Shown here in pieces: positions 1 through 6,390 of a DNA stretch of 6,768 nucleotides. This DNA comes from Spirochaetes bacterium RIFOXYC1_FULL_54_7 (GTDB lineage Bacteria > Spirochaetota > Spirochaetia > Treponematales > UBA12059). Both the position numbers and the translations under genes were made by a program. Each line of letters opens with the position of its first letter. Positions within the stretch are counted from its first letter, which is position 1. The stretch covers positions 5,231 to 11,998 of the forward strand of contig MIBM01000094.1 in NCBI GenBank assembly GCA_001830645.1, given 5' to 3'. The notes beneath the pieces were generated by a model. That model was not told the DNA's origin. It saw nothing but the letters and a program-made list of their open reading frames with translations, and made no database searches.

Positions 1-531
1 ATAGGCAGCAACGGTATTCAAGTCCGATGGGTGCCAGCAAAGCACGGCATCCAGATTGGCAAAAACCCCGGCGGCAGCTAATTTCGGTTTGCCGAGCTGT
101 TCTTCGGCGGGGCAGCCGAAATAGCGGACCGTACCCTTGAGTTCTCCGAGTTCAAGGGCGGCCTTGACTCCTTCAGCTGCTGCAAGGCAGGCAGTGCCCA
201 GCAGGTTGTGCCCGCAGGCGTGGCCCGGGCCGTTGGATACCAAGGGAGAGGGAGAGCCACAGACGGCCTGGGAAAGGCCGGGGAGTGCATCAAACTCGCC
301 CAGAAGGCCAATTGCCGGAGCTCCCGATCCATACTCCGCGATGAAGGCATAATCCTGGATCTGATCAAGCTCGGTTATCCTGAAGCCCGCTTCCCGCAGG
401 TATTTCTTCTGGAGTGCCGAGGAATTCTTCTCCTGGTAGGACAGCTCGGGATTTTCCCAGAGCTCACCGGCGATCCGGATGTATTCACCGGTGTGTTCCT
501 CTATGGCACGGATGACGGTTTCTTTGTTCAT
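1..531 (-). CDS. M20 family peptidase/amidohydrolase, AbgB/PM20D2-like (C-terminus beyond window)
   Basis: The frame is open from an ATG at 531 to the left edge, giving the first 177 residues of a protein whose family is usually 390-480 residues long. M20 enzymes are cytosolic di-metal hydrolases that cleave amide bonds in dipeptides, N-acyl amino acids or p-aminobenzoyl-glutamate. Visible motifs are LWENPELSYQE (24-34), GEFDALPG (78-85), GHACGHNLLGTA (103-114, with C106 and H108 expected as metal ligands), CPAEE (140-144, catalytic/metal glutamates) and WHP (166-168, H167 a likely metal ligand). The GHxCGHNLLG and PAEE...GKP pattern points to the AbgB/PM20D2 branch rather than to DapE or PepT. 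No signal peptide is visible, so the enzyme should be cytoplasmic. The start is supported by AAGGAG at 537-542, five bases upstream. The gene is divergent from the peptide importer and probably processes what the importer brings in (inference). The exact substrate is unknown, and the lid and C-terminal domains are not visible. Confidence 0.93.
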   Translation of the reverse strand, partial: MNKETVIRAIEEHTGEYIRIAGELWENPELSYQEKNSSALQKKYLREAGFRITELDQIQDYAFIAEYGSGAPAIGLLGEFDALPGLSQAVCGSPSPLVSNGPGHACGHNLLGTACLAAAEGVKAALELGELKGTVRYFGCPAEEQLGKPKLAAAGVFANLDAVLCWHPSDLNTVAAY

Positions 532-644
532 GGAATCTCCTTGCTCTCAATTTATATCGCGAAACCCATGCTTCGCATATGTCGCTTTCAGCGGGACTGA
601 GAGAATTCATACTAACTTCCTGAATACTTAATCCAATCTTCATT

Positions 645-661
645 GTGAATATTATATTCAC
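645..661. promoter_or_regulatory. Perfect 17-bp palindrome, candidate operator
   Basis: GTGAATAT-T-ATATTCAC has two perfect 8-bp arms around a single central base. It lies in the divergent spacer and overlaps the last four bases of the proposed -35 box and most of the promoter spacer of the transporter operon. On the opposite strand it contains a TATAAT hexamer (656 to 651) facing the amidohydrolase gene. A dimeric repressor bound here could block both directions. The size and symmetry would suit a helix-turn-helix dimer such as a GntR- or RpiR-type regulator, but no regulator gene is in the window, so the family is not assignable. As a transcript hairpin it would be weak because the loop is a single base, so a DNA-level role is favoured. 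Confidence 0.6.
651..656 (-). promoter_or_regulatory. Possible -10 box for the divergent amidohydrolase gene
   Basis: Read on the minus strand, 656 to 651 is an exact TATAAT located inside the palindrome, about 120 bases upstream of the ATG at 531. No convincing -35 hexamer is found 16-19 bp further upstream, so this may simply be A/T-rich palindrome sequence. A second A/T box, TATAAA at 556 to 551 on the minus strand, is too close to the ribosome binding site to act as a normal promoter. Confidence 0.25.
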
Positions 662-707
662 CTCTTATCATCTCAGATAACCTGTGGGACTTCACGTGGA
701 ATGAATT

Positions 708-716
708 AAGGAGGAG
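708..716 (+). promoter_or_regulatory. Strong Shine-Dalgarno of the binding-protein gene
   Basis: AAGGAGGAG lies just before the ATG at 720. The AAGGAGG core (708-714) leaves a five-base spacer. It is the best ribosome binding site in the window, in keeping with the high expression normally needed for a periplasmic binding protein. Confidence 0.85.
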
Positions 717-719
717 AGC

Positions 720-2459
720 ATGCGTAAATTGATTGCGGCACTCATGGTCCTGGCACTGGCACCCCTTGCCTTTGCGGCCGGTACCCAGGACAGCCAGACG
801 GTGGATATCATCATCGGCCAGGGTACCGATCCGGTGATTCTGGATCCGCCGATGTACAGCGATACCCCCACCCACAACCTCAACCTTGTTATCTATAACC
901 GGTTGTTCGATCTGACAAAGGATGGCAAGATCGTACCTGATCTCGCTGTAGACATGCCAACTATTGAAGAAAATGGAACCAAGTACACTATCAAGATCCG
1001 CCAGGGAATCAAGTTCCACAACGGCAACGGCCTTAACGCGGATGATGTCCTGTTTTCATTCAACCGAAGTGCCTTCCACGAGAAATCCCAGATGAAGTCG
1101 ATCTATGCAATGATGTTTGATGTGAAAAAGATCGATGACTACACGATCTCCTTCCGTACCGGTAAGTTCGACCCAACCAAGGCACCTGCGGGCAAGTCAG
1201 ACGCAGAGCTTAAGACCTTTGCGGATCGTGCACCGTATTACAAGCCCGTTTCTTTCGGCTCCCAACTCAACCAGCTGACTTGGCTCGGAGCTTCGATTGT
1301 GGATAAGGAAACCTTTGAAAAAGCCGAGCAGGATGGAACCCTCAAAGATTACGGCCTTACCTGGGCTGTAGGAACTGGTCCATTCAAGTTCGATTCCTGG
1401 AATCTTGGCGATAGCGTAACCTTGATCCGTAATAGGGACTATTTCGATACGAGCATCACTTCAAACGCCGAAAAGCTCACTTTCAAGACCATAAAGGATC
1501 CCTCTGCGCTGAAGACCGCCTTTCTGAACAAGGAAGTCGACTTGATAATGAGCGTGGTTCCCCTTGATGCCAGAGAAATCGAAAAGCAGGGTGGTAAGAT
1601 CCTTTCCACCGATGGATATTTTGGTTACCATTATCTTGGTTTCAACATGAAATCTCCACGAGTAGGCCAGGTCAATTCTGATGGCAGCCCTGTTACAGAT
1701 GGAAACTACGACCTTGACCAGGACTCCACCAAACTCCGGATGGCGATCCTGTACTCAGTAAATCCGTCGGACATCGTAAATTCTCCGGATATCATGGACA
1801 AGCGTGGCATAGTCACCCTGCAGTATGTCGAGACCCTTCCCTTCGGCCATATCGACAACTCCGCGGGCACCCGCATTGCCGAGGGAAACACCACCACCGG
1901 CTATTACAATCCCGCCAAGGCAAAGCAGCTTTTTGACTCTCTTCCTGCCTCGATGAAACAGCCTGGATCCATCAAGTGCACTGCCCTTTCAGGCAGCGTG
2001 TATGTGAAGGAAGCCCTTGTTGTCAAGGACCAGGTCAAGAAGACCCTTGGTGTTGACCTCATAGAAATCGAACAGGTTGCTCTTTCAGAGCTGGCAACCC
2101 GCCGCAGGAATACCGACCCCAAAGTCTGGGATCTCCTGGTCAACTGGACTCAGACCGATGATGCATACTATATATTCGTAGCCTTTGATGGCTTCAATAC
2201 CTCTCTGCTGCACGACACCAAATTCTATAGTGCCGAGGCACAGAAGTACATCGACCGGGGCAACTCCTTGCCCAATGGCCCGGAGCGCAACCTGGCTTAC
2301 CAGAATGCCCAGAAGGAAATCCTGAAGGTCATGCCTCGCCTCCCCTTGGTGGCAATGCTCGGTATTTCCGCTAGCCAGACCAATATCGAAGGTGTGGAGA
2401 TATCTCCCTCTGGTTCCTTCAGGTTGAGAAACGTCGCCAGAGTCCAAGCTTCCAAGTAA
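720..2459 (+). CDS. Peptide ABC transporter substrate-binding protein (SBP_bac_5, DppA/OppA-like)
   Basis: This 579-residue protein is the extracytoplasmic receptor of the importer: it binds a peptide-like solute and delivers it to the permease pair. Residues 1-19 are a signal peptide (basic MRK, hydrophobic core, AFA-A cleavage site) with no lipobox cysteine, so it should be a soluble periplasmic protein in a diderm. Family 5 landmarks follow: the N-terminal KDGKIVPDLA region (67-76), IRQGIKFHNGNGLNADDVLFSF (93-114, the 'FHdG-tAdDV' motif), VGTGPFKF (217-224) with RNRDYF (237-242), and the C-terminal lobe. It is somewhat longer than E. coli DppA (535) or OppA (543), with extra sequence near 150-200 and 312-335. 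The region matching the ligand amino-group contact (VNWTQTDD, 474-481) lacks the usual GWxxD spacing, so the ligand should not be assumed to be a simple dipeptide. The gene is first in the operon and has a strong ribosome binding site. The family assignment is secure; the substrate is unknown. Confidence 0.96.
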   Translation: MRKLIAALMVLALAPLAFAAGTQDSQTVDIIIGQGTDPVILDPPMYSDTPTHNLNLVIYNRLFDLTKDGKIVPDLAVDMPTIEENGTKYTIKIRQGIKFHNGNGLNADDVLFSFNRSAFHEKSQMKSIYAMMFDVKKIDDYTISFRTGKFDPTKAPAGKSDAELKTFADRAPYYKPVSFGSQLNQLTWLGASIVDKETFEKAEQDGTLKDYGLTWAVGTGPFKFDSWNLGDSVTLIRNRDYFDTSITSNAEKLTFKTIKDPSALKTAFLNKEVDLIMSVVPLDAREIEKQGGKILSTDGYFGYHYLGFNMKSPRVGQVNSDGSPVTDGNYDLDQDSTKLRMAILYSVNPSDIVNSPDIMDKRGIVTLQYVETLPFGHIDNSAGTRIAEGNTTTGYYNPAKAKQLFDSLPASMKQPGSIKCTALSGSVYVKEALVVKDQVKKTLGVDLIEIEQVALSELATRRRNTDPKVWDLLVNWTQTDDAYYIFVAFDGFNTSLLHDTKFYSAEAQKYIDRGNSLPNGPERNLAYQNAQKEILKVMPRLPLVAMLGISASQTNIEGVEISPSGSFRLRNVARVQASK

Positions 2460-2472
2460 AATCCGGCATTAA

Positions 2473-2505
2473 ATGGGCACGGCAGAACTACGCTGCCGTG
2501 CCTAT
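2473..2505 (+). other. Intercistronic RNA hairpin between binding-protein and permease genes
   Basis: The arms GGCACGGCAG (2476-2485) and CTGCCGTGCC (2493-2502) pair perfectly around a seven-base loop. Adding G-U, U-A and A-U pairs outward extends the stem to 13 bp. No run of T follows (next bases are TCCCACTAC), so this is not a standard intrinsic terminator. Known hairpins in this position, for example after malE, protect the upstream mRNA from 3' exonucleases and raise binding-protein levels over the membrane subunits. I infer the same role here. The stem starts 13 bases after the TAA stop and ends 27 bases before the permease ATG. Confidence 0.8.
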
Positions 2506-2522
2506 TCCCACTACATGCAAAA

Positions 2523-2528
2523 GAAGGA
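2523..2528 (+). promoter_or_regulatory. Shine-Dalgarno that fixes the DppB start at 2533
   Basis: GAAGGA ends four bases before the ATG at 2533. The earlier in-frame ATGs at 2473 and 2515 have no purine-rich site upstream, and the 2473 start would read through the intercistronic hairpin and place a polar stretch before the conserved MLKYIIRRL start. Confidence 0.75.
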
Positions 2529-2532
2529 CTCC

Positions 2533-3543
2533 ATGCTCAAGTATATAATCAGAAGGCTGATCCATCTTGTACCGGTTCTTCTTGGGGTGACCTTGATCGT
2601 ATTCACCCTGACCTACATCTCCCCGGGAAACCCCGCACGCATGATGCTCCCCCAGGATTCCACTGATGAGCAAGTGGCGGAACTGGAAAAGGCAATGGGT
2701 CTGGATGAGCCCTTCGTCATGCAATATTTCCACTTCCTCTTCGGCTATGATGGCCCCGGAGATTCTTTTGATTACAAAGGATTGTGGGCTCTGGATCTGG
2801 GGCGTTCCTATGTTTCAAACCGGCCGGTGTTCGGAACCATTCTTGAACGTTTTCCAAATACCATGCTGCTGACCTTTCTGGCTCTTGTACTTTCCATCGT
2901 TATTTCCATTCCTTTCGGTATCATCTCCGCTACCCGGCAATATACCAAGACTGACATGGCGGTTACCATCGCTGCCCTGATCGGCATCTCCATGCCGGCT
3001 TTTTGGCTGGGCATGATGCTCATCTGGGTGTTTTCCGTGAACCTGCGCTGGTTCCCATCCCTGGCCAATCCTGCAAACCTGAAATCAATCATCCTTCCGG
3101 CGTTGACACTTGCCGCCATGAATACGGCAGTTCAGACCCGTATGACCCGATCTTCCATGCTCGAAGTCGTCCGGCAGGATTACATACGTACCGCCCGTGC
3201 CAAGGGTGTGGATGAGAGGAACGTCATTTACCGACATGCCCTCAGGAATGCGCTCATCCCGGTTGTAACAGTCATTGGGCTGCAGGTGGGGCAACTCCTT
3301 GTAGGAGCCGTTCTCACCGAGACCGTGTTTTCCTATCCCGGGATAGGCACCATCATGGTAGATGCCATCCAGAGGAAGGACACGCCTCAGATATTGGCAT
3401 CAGTAGTTTTTGTCGCACTGGTTTTTGCCCTTGTGAACCTGGGCGTAGATATCCTGTATGCATTCATCGATCCACGCATCAAAGCGCAGTATATTGGGGT
3501 CGTCAGAAAAAAGGGAGGGTTGCTCAATGGAGCAAAAATATAA
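2533..3543 (+). CDS. dppB: Peptide ABC transporter permease, DppB/OppB family
   Basis: The 336-residue inner-membrane subunit forms the translocation path together with the next gene's product. The N-terminus MLKYIIRRLIHLVPVLLGVTLIVF is the typical first helix (about 9-29), followed by the family's SPGNPA motif (30-35) and a long periplasmic segment carrying LGRSY (89-93) and a TILERFPNT stretch (102-110). Further membrane segments lie near 110-131, 143-168, 186-202, 240-262 and 288-311. The cytoplasmic EAA-type coupling loop is clear at about 213-241 (RQDYIRTARAKG, then YRHALRNALIPV), and the YPGIG motif (268-272) and a DPR near the C-terminus (313-315) are as expected. The start at 2533 is chosen over the longer frame at 2473 because of ribosome binding site position and family homology. 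The 3' end overlaps the next gene by 17 bases. The symbol is family-level: peptide, nickel and other Opp/Dpp relatives share this architecture. Confidence 0.95.
   Translation: MLKYIIRRLIHLVPVLLGVTLIVFTLTYISPGNPARMMLPQDSTDEQVAELEKAMGLDEPFVMQYFHFLFGYDGPGDSFDYKGLWALDLGRSYVSNRPVFGTILERFPNTMLLTFLALVLSIVISIPFGIISATRQYTKTDMAVTIAALIGISMPAFWLGMMLIWVFSVNLRWFPSLANPANLKSIILPALTLAAMNTAVQTRMTRSSMLEVVRQDYIRTARAKGVDERNVIYRHALRNALIPVVTVIGLQVGQLLVGAVLTETVFSYPGIGTIMVDAIQRKDTPQILASVVFVALVFALVNLGVDILYAFIDPRIKAQYIGVVRKKGGLLNGAKI
3511..3518 (+). promoter_or_regulatory. Shine-Dalgarno that fixes the DppC start at 3527
   Basis: AAGGGAGG inside the 3' end of the upstream permease gene precedes the ATG at 3527; its GGAGG core (3514-3518) leaves an eight-base spacer. 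The longer frame beginning at 3458 has no such site and would add 23 non-conserved residues. Confidence 0.75.
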
Positions 3544-4423
3544 AGGTGAGTTTGCGGAGTTCTGGAAACGTTATCGGAGGAACAGACTCGCCGTTGTAGG
3601 CCTCGCCCTTATTGGTCTTTATGTCATCCTGGCTCTTGGCGCTGACTTGCTGTACTCTTATGATTTCATAACGGGAAACCAGATACCGAACGCTTTTTCG
3701 GGAATTGCTTCCTTCGCCGAAGTCGAAGACGGCGGCACAGTGCGCCGGCATTTGTACCTTCTTGGGGCTGACAATTTTGGCAGGGATGTGGCCGGACGCA
3801 TCATCCACGGGGCCAGGGTCTCCTTGATAATTGGTTTCGTTACTGTAGCTTTCGCGGTTGTAATCGGCGGAAGCCTTGGTGCGGTTGCGGGTTATTATGG
3901 TAGAAGGCTGGAGACCGTCATAATGCGTGGTGCGGACATCCTGCTGGCCATACCGAATATTCTTTTTGCCCTAGCCATCGTGGCAGCCCTTGGTCCGAGC
4001 TTCCGTAACCTGTTGCTGGCTATAGGTATAACATCACTGCCGGTATATGTGCGTCTGGTCAGGGCTTCGGTAATGACGGTAAAGGACCAGGAATATGTAG
4101 AAGCCGCCAGAGCTCAGGGTGCCTCGGATTTCCGTATCATACTGATACATATAATCCCCAACTGCATGGCCCCGGTGATAGTCCAGGCAACGCTTGGCAT
4201 CGCTCAATCCATACTCTCCGCGGCATCCCTCTCGTTCTTGGGCCTGGGCATCCAGCCGCCATCACCAGAATGGGGCAATATGCTTTCCGAGGCGCGGTCT
4301 TACATCATCAGCGCTCCCCATACCCTCATCTTCCCGGGTCTTGCAATCATGACGGTGATTCTTGCCTATAATCTCATCGGCGACGGTCTGCGCGACGCCC
4401 TTGATCCCAAACTGAAACGCTAG
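3527..4423 (+). CDS. dppC: Peptide ABC transporter permease, DppC/OppC family
   Basis: The 298-residue second membrane subunit pairs with the DppB-like protein. FWKRYRRNRLAVVGL (12-26) is the OppC N-terminal motif leading into the first helix (about 22-43). It is followed by a periplasmic stretch ending in LGADNFGRDVAGRIIHGAR (79-97; the family usually has LGTD). Membrane segments follow near 98-122, 135-156, 160-177, 216-238 and 266-284. The EAA loop is EYVEAARAQGASDFRIILIHIIPN (189-212), which contacts the ATPases. PPSPEWGNML (244-253) and NLIGDGLRDALDPKLK (282-297) close the protein as in relatives. It starts inside the upstream gene (17-base overlap) with its own ribosome binding site, so translation of the permeases is coupled. 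The stop codon is embedded in the next gene's ribosome binding site. Nothing is truncated. Confidence 0.95.
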   Translation: MEQKYKGEFAEFWKRYRRNRLAVVGLALIGLYVILALGADLLYSYDFITGNQIPNAFSGIASFAEVEDGGTVRRHLYLLGADNFGRDVAGRIIHGARVSLIIGFVTVAFAVVIGGSLGAVAGYYGRRLETVIMRGADILLAIPNILFALAIVAALGPSFRNLLLAIGITSLPVYVRLVRASVMTVKDQEYVEAARAQGASDFRIILIHIIPNCMAPVIVQATLGIAQSILSAASLSFLGLGIQPPSPEWGNMLSEARSYIISAPHTLIFPGLAIMTVILAYNLIGDGLRDALDPKLKR

Positions 4424-4427
4424 GAGG
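4422..4427 (+). promoter_or_regulatory. Shine-Dalgarno overlapping the DppC stop codon
   Basis: AGGAGG begins on the second base of the TAG stop (4421-4423) and lies five bases upstream of the GTG start at 4433. This strong site supports the non-ATG start and allows re-initiation by ribosomes terminating on the permease gene. Confidence 0.8.
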
Positions 4428-4432
4428 ACGCG

Positions 4433-5428
4433 GTGCCAGACATTCAACTATCAATCCGCGACCTGCGGGTACACTATGTCACTGAAGAAGAGGATGTAAA
4501 GGCAGTCAATGGCATTTCCCTGGATATCGAACGGGGCCAAAGCCTTGGCCTTGTCGGCGAAACCGGTGCAGGCAAGACTACCACGGCCCTTTCCATACTC
4601 AAATTGCTGCCAAAACCGACTGGCCAGATCGCCTCGGGTTCCATCATGTTCAAGGGCAAGGATCTGGCCCTGGCTTCGGAAGAAGAGATGCGCAAGATCC
4701 GGGGCAATGAAATCTCCATGATCTTCCAGGACCCCATGACAAGCCTTAATCCAATTTTCACTGTTGGTGACCAGATCGCTGAAGTAATCGCGCTGCATAC
4801 TACCATCAGCGCTCAGGAAGCTCTGAAACGGGCAGGGGACATGCTTGAGCTTGTTGGCATACCGAGAGGACGGTCCAACGAGTTCCCCCACCAGTTCTCC
4901 GGTGGCATGAAGCAGAGGGTAGTTATTGCTATCGCCTTGGCATGCAATCCAAGTCTGCTACTGGCTGACGAACCGACTACCGCCTTGGATGTTACCATCC
5001 AGGCACAGGTTCTAGCAATGATCCATGATCTCAAGACCAGAATGAAAACATCCTTATTGTTGATCAGCCATGACCTTGGCGTGGTCGCCCAGGTATGCGA
5101 TACGGTTGCAATCATGTACGCCGGAAAGATTGTGGAGCATGGGCCGCTTGCAAAAGTCTACGAGAAACCGCTGCATCCATATACCGAGGGATTGTTCGGT
5201 TCCATTCCAGTGCTGCATGAAAAAAAGAAACGCCTCAAACCGATACAGGGTCTGATGCCAAACCCGGCAGATCTTCCTGGGGGCTGTGTGTTCCATCCAC
5301 GCTGTCCCTATGCGCAAGGTCCTTGTTCAACGACGGTACCCAGGGTCACCGAAAAAGGCGACCGGAAGGTGCTCTGCCTGATGTATGAAGGAATAATTGA
5401 AAACCGTATGGGGGTGGCCGATGTCTGA
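4433..5428 (+). CDS. dppD: Peptide ABC transporter ATP-binding protein, DppD/OppD family (GTG start)
   Basis: This 331-residue cytoplasmic ATPase energises import as one half of a heterodimer with the next gene's product. The nucleotide-binding domain is complete: Walker [10 protein letters not shown] (42-50), Q-loop [10 protein letters not shown] (98-107, Q99), signature FSGGMKQR (155-162, the usual form in this branch), Walker B LLLADE (175-180, catalytic E180), D-loop ALDVT (184-188) and switch histidine SHD (H213). The C-terminal oligopeptide-type extension begins at LHPYTEGLF (247-255) and carries four cysteines, C285, C291, C298 and C315 (C-x5-C-x6-C-x16-C), the spacing linked to a [4Fe-4S] cluster in Opp/Dpp ATPases. 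Translation begins at GTG, backed by AGGAGG over the upstream stop. The 3' end overlaps the next gene by eight bases. All catalytic residues are present, so it should be active. Confidence 0.96.
   Translation: MPDIQLSIRDLRVHYVTEEEDVKAVNGISLDIERGQSLGLVGETGAGKTTTALSILKLLPKPTGQIASGSIMFKGKDLALASEEEMRKIRGNEISMIFQDPMTSLNPIFTVGDQIAEVIALHTTISAQEALKRAGDMLELVGIPRGRSNEFPHQFSGGMKQRVVIAIALACNPSLLLADEPTTALDVTIQAQVLAMIHDLKTRMKTSLLLISHDLGVVAQVCDTVAIMYAGKIVEHGPLAKVYEKPLHPYTEGLFGSIPVLHEKKKRLKPIQGLMPNPADLPGGCVFHPRCPYAQGPCSTTVPRVTEKGDRKVLCLMYEGIIENRMGVADV
5410..5417 (+). promoter_or_regulatory. G-rich ribosome binding site for the DppF start at 5421
   Basis: GGGGGTGG lies three bases upstream of the ATG at 5421. 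It is an imperfect, close-set Shine-Dalgarno, but the start [14 protein letters not shown] matches the family, and the overlap with the upstream stop (5426-5428) suggests translational coupling. The longer frame from 5397 has no better site and adds eight non-conserved residues. Confidence 0.5.
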
Positions 5429-6377
5429 CATTCTGAGCGTGCGGGGCTTGAAGAAATATTTCAACACTCCTCATGGAATGTTGCACGCGGTGGATGGTCT
5501 ATCCCTCGATATTGAAGAGGGCAGTACTCTCGGCATGGTCGGCGAGTCCGGCTGCGGCAAGACCACTGCGGGTCGGGCCATACTCAGGCTGGCCGAGCCA
5601 AGCGCCGGGACGATTACCTTTGATGGTGAGGACGTACTGGCCAAGACCGGAAAGGACCTGCGTAAGCTTCGGGAAAAAATGCAGATCATATTCCAGGATC
5701 CCTATTCGTCCTTGAATCCGAGGATGAGCATTTCGCGGCTGATCGCGGAACCATTGATCATACACCGCCGATACGCCCGCAAAGCGGATCTTGAGAACCG
5801 GGTTAAGGAACTCATGGATACCGTGGAGCTTACCATGCGCCTGTACAATTCGTATCCTCATGAATTGGATGGCGGACGCAGGCAGCGTATCGGGATAGCC
5901 AGGGCCTTGGCCCTTGATCCCAAGTTCATCGTTTGTGATGAACCGGTTTCAGCCCTCGACGTCTCGGTGCAGGCACAGATATTGAACCTGATGCAGGACC
6001 TGCAAGAGCGCCTCAGCCTTACTTATCTTTTTGTAACACATGACATGTCGGTAGTACGTCACATCTCCGATAAGATTGTGGTTATGTACCTCGGTCAGGT
6101 AGTGGAGAAGGCTCCTTCAGACGTTCTTTTCGAGGAACAACTGCACCCTTATACCAAGGCTTTGATCGCTGCCATTCCTTCTCCCATGCCAGGATCCATG
6201 GAAAAGCCTAAAATACTCAAGGGAGAACTCAAGTCTCCAATCGAGCCAAAACCCGGCTGCCGTTTTGCTCCCCGATGCGTCCATGCCCGCAAAGTGTGTA
6301 CGGAAGCCGATCCGGATCTTCGGGAACTGCGGCCTGGCCGCTTCGTAGCTTGTTGCCGAGCAGAAGAAATACTCTGA
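5421..6377 (+). CDS. dppF: Peptide ABC transporter ATP-binding protein, DppF/OppF family, variant LDGGR signature
   Basis: The 318-residue second ATPase pairs with the DppD-like subunit. Walker A is GESGCGKTT (41-49), the Q-loop [11 protein letters not shown] (91-101, Q92), Walker B FIVCDE (169-174, catalytic E174), the D-loop SALDVS (177-182) and the switch histidine is in THD (H207). The signature motif is ELDGGRRQR (148-156) instead of the usual FSGGQRQR, so the conserved serine is aspartate and the glutamine is arginine. I recall this form from related importers in other bacteria, so it is more likely a subfamily trait than damage. The C-terminal extension has LHPYTKAL (241-248) and cysteines C280, C286, C293 and C311/C312 (C-x5-C-x6-C-x17-C), again a likely [4Fe-4S] site. 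It ends 13 bases before the DUF1177 gene. The fold and role are secure; the choice between DppF and OppF is nominal. Confidence 0.95.
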   Translation: MSDILSVRGLKKYFNTPHGMLHAVDGLSLDIEEGSTLGMVGESGCGKTTAGRAILRLAEPSAGTITFDGEDVLAKTGKDLRKLREKMQIIFQDPYSSLNPRMSISRLIAEPLIIHRRYARKADLENRVKELMDTVELTMRLYNSYPHELDGGRRQRIGIARALALDPKFIVCDEPVSALDVSVQAQILNLMQDLQERLSLTYLFVTHDMSVVRHISDKIVVMYLGQVVEKAPSDVLFEEQLHPYTKALIAAIPSPMPGSMEKPKILKGELKSPIEPKPGCRFAPRCVHARKVCTEADPDLRELRPGRFVACCRAEEIL

Positions 6378-6390
6378 AAGGATAGTTGAC

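Larger units (their letters stand above)
643..671 (+). promoter_or_regulatory. Predicted sigma70-type promoter of the importer operon
   Basis: The -35 candidate TTGTGA (643-648, 4 of 6 matches to consensus) is separated by exactly 17 bp from the -10 candidate TATCAT (666-671, 5 of 6 matches). Transcription would begin near 678, leaving a leader of about 42 bases before the ATG at 720. The 17-bp palindrome sits within this promoter, which is a typical arrangement for repression. The call rests on hexamer matching and spacing only. Confidence 0.55.

Noticed and set aside
78..368. Minus-strand open frame of 96 codons within the amidohydrolase
   Set aside because: It is in a different frame from the M20 motifs (GHACGHN, CPAEE, WHP) and its serine/proline-rich translation has no family character.
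208..600. Plus-strand open frame of 130 codons at the left end
   Set aside because: It lies antisense to the M20 amidohydrolase, whose minus-strand frame shows conserved metal-binding motifs throughout. The plus-strand translation has no recognisable domain and no ribosome binding site.
544..603. Short inverted repeats in the spacer (CTCTCA/TGAGAG, GCGAA/TTCGC, TTATC/GATAA at 665-680)
   Set aside because: The arms are only five or six bases, with loops of six or more, so they are likely by chance; only the 17-bp palindrome is long and perfect enough to report.
612..1019. Minus-strand 135-codon frame over the divergent spacer and start of the binding-protein gene
   Set aside because: It would cover the promoter and palindrome and run antisense to a clear signal peptide. 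The translation is unlike known proteins and has no supporting ribosome binding site.
2085..2447. Long antisense frames inside the binding-protein, permease and ATPase genes (for example 2085-2447, 4451-4891, 5499-5861)
   Set aside because: All lie opposite strongly conserved coding sequence and show no domain, start signal or independent context; they are expected by chance in a G+C-balanced coding strand.
2473..2505. Intrinsic terminator after the binding-protein gene
   Set aside because: The stem is strong but no T-tract follows, and the permease ribosome binding site lies shortly after, so complete termination is unlikely.
2473..2532. Upstream in-frame ATG (2473) for the DppB-like permease
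   Set aside because: It has no Shine-Dalgarno, is encoded by the hairpin sequence, and adds a polar segment before the conserved MLKYIIRRL start at 2533.
3458..3526. Upstream in-frame ATG (3458) for the DppC-like permease
   Set aside because: It would overlap the upstream gene by 86 bases with no ribosome binding site; MEQKYKGEF at 3527 has AAGGGAGG before it and fits the family length.
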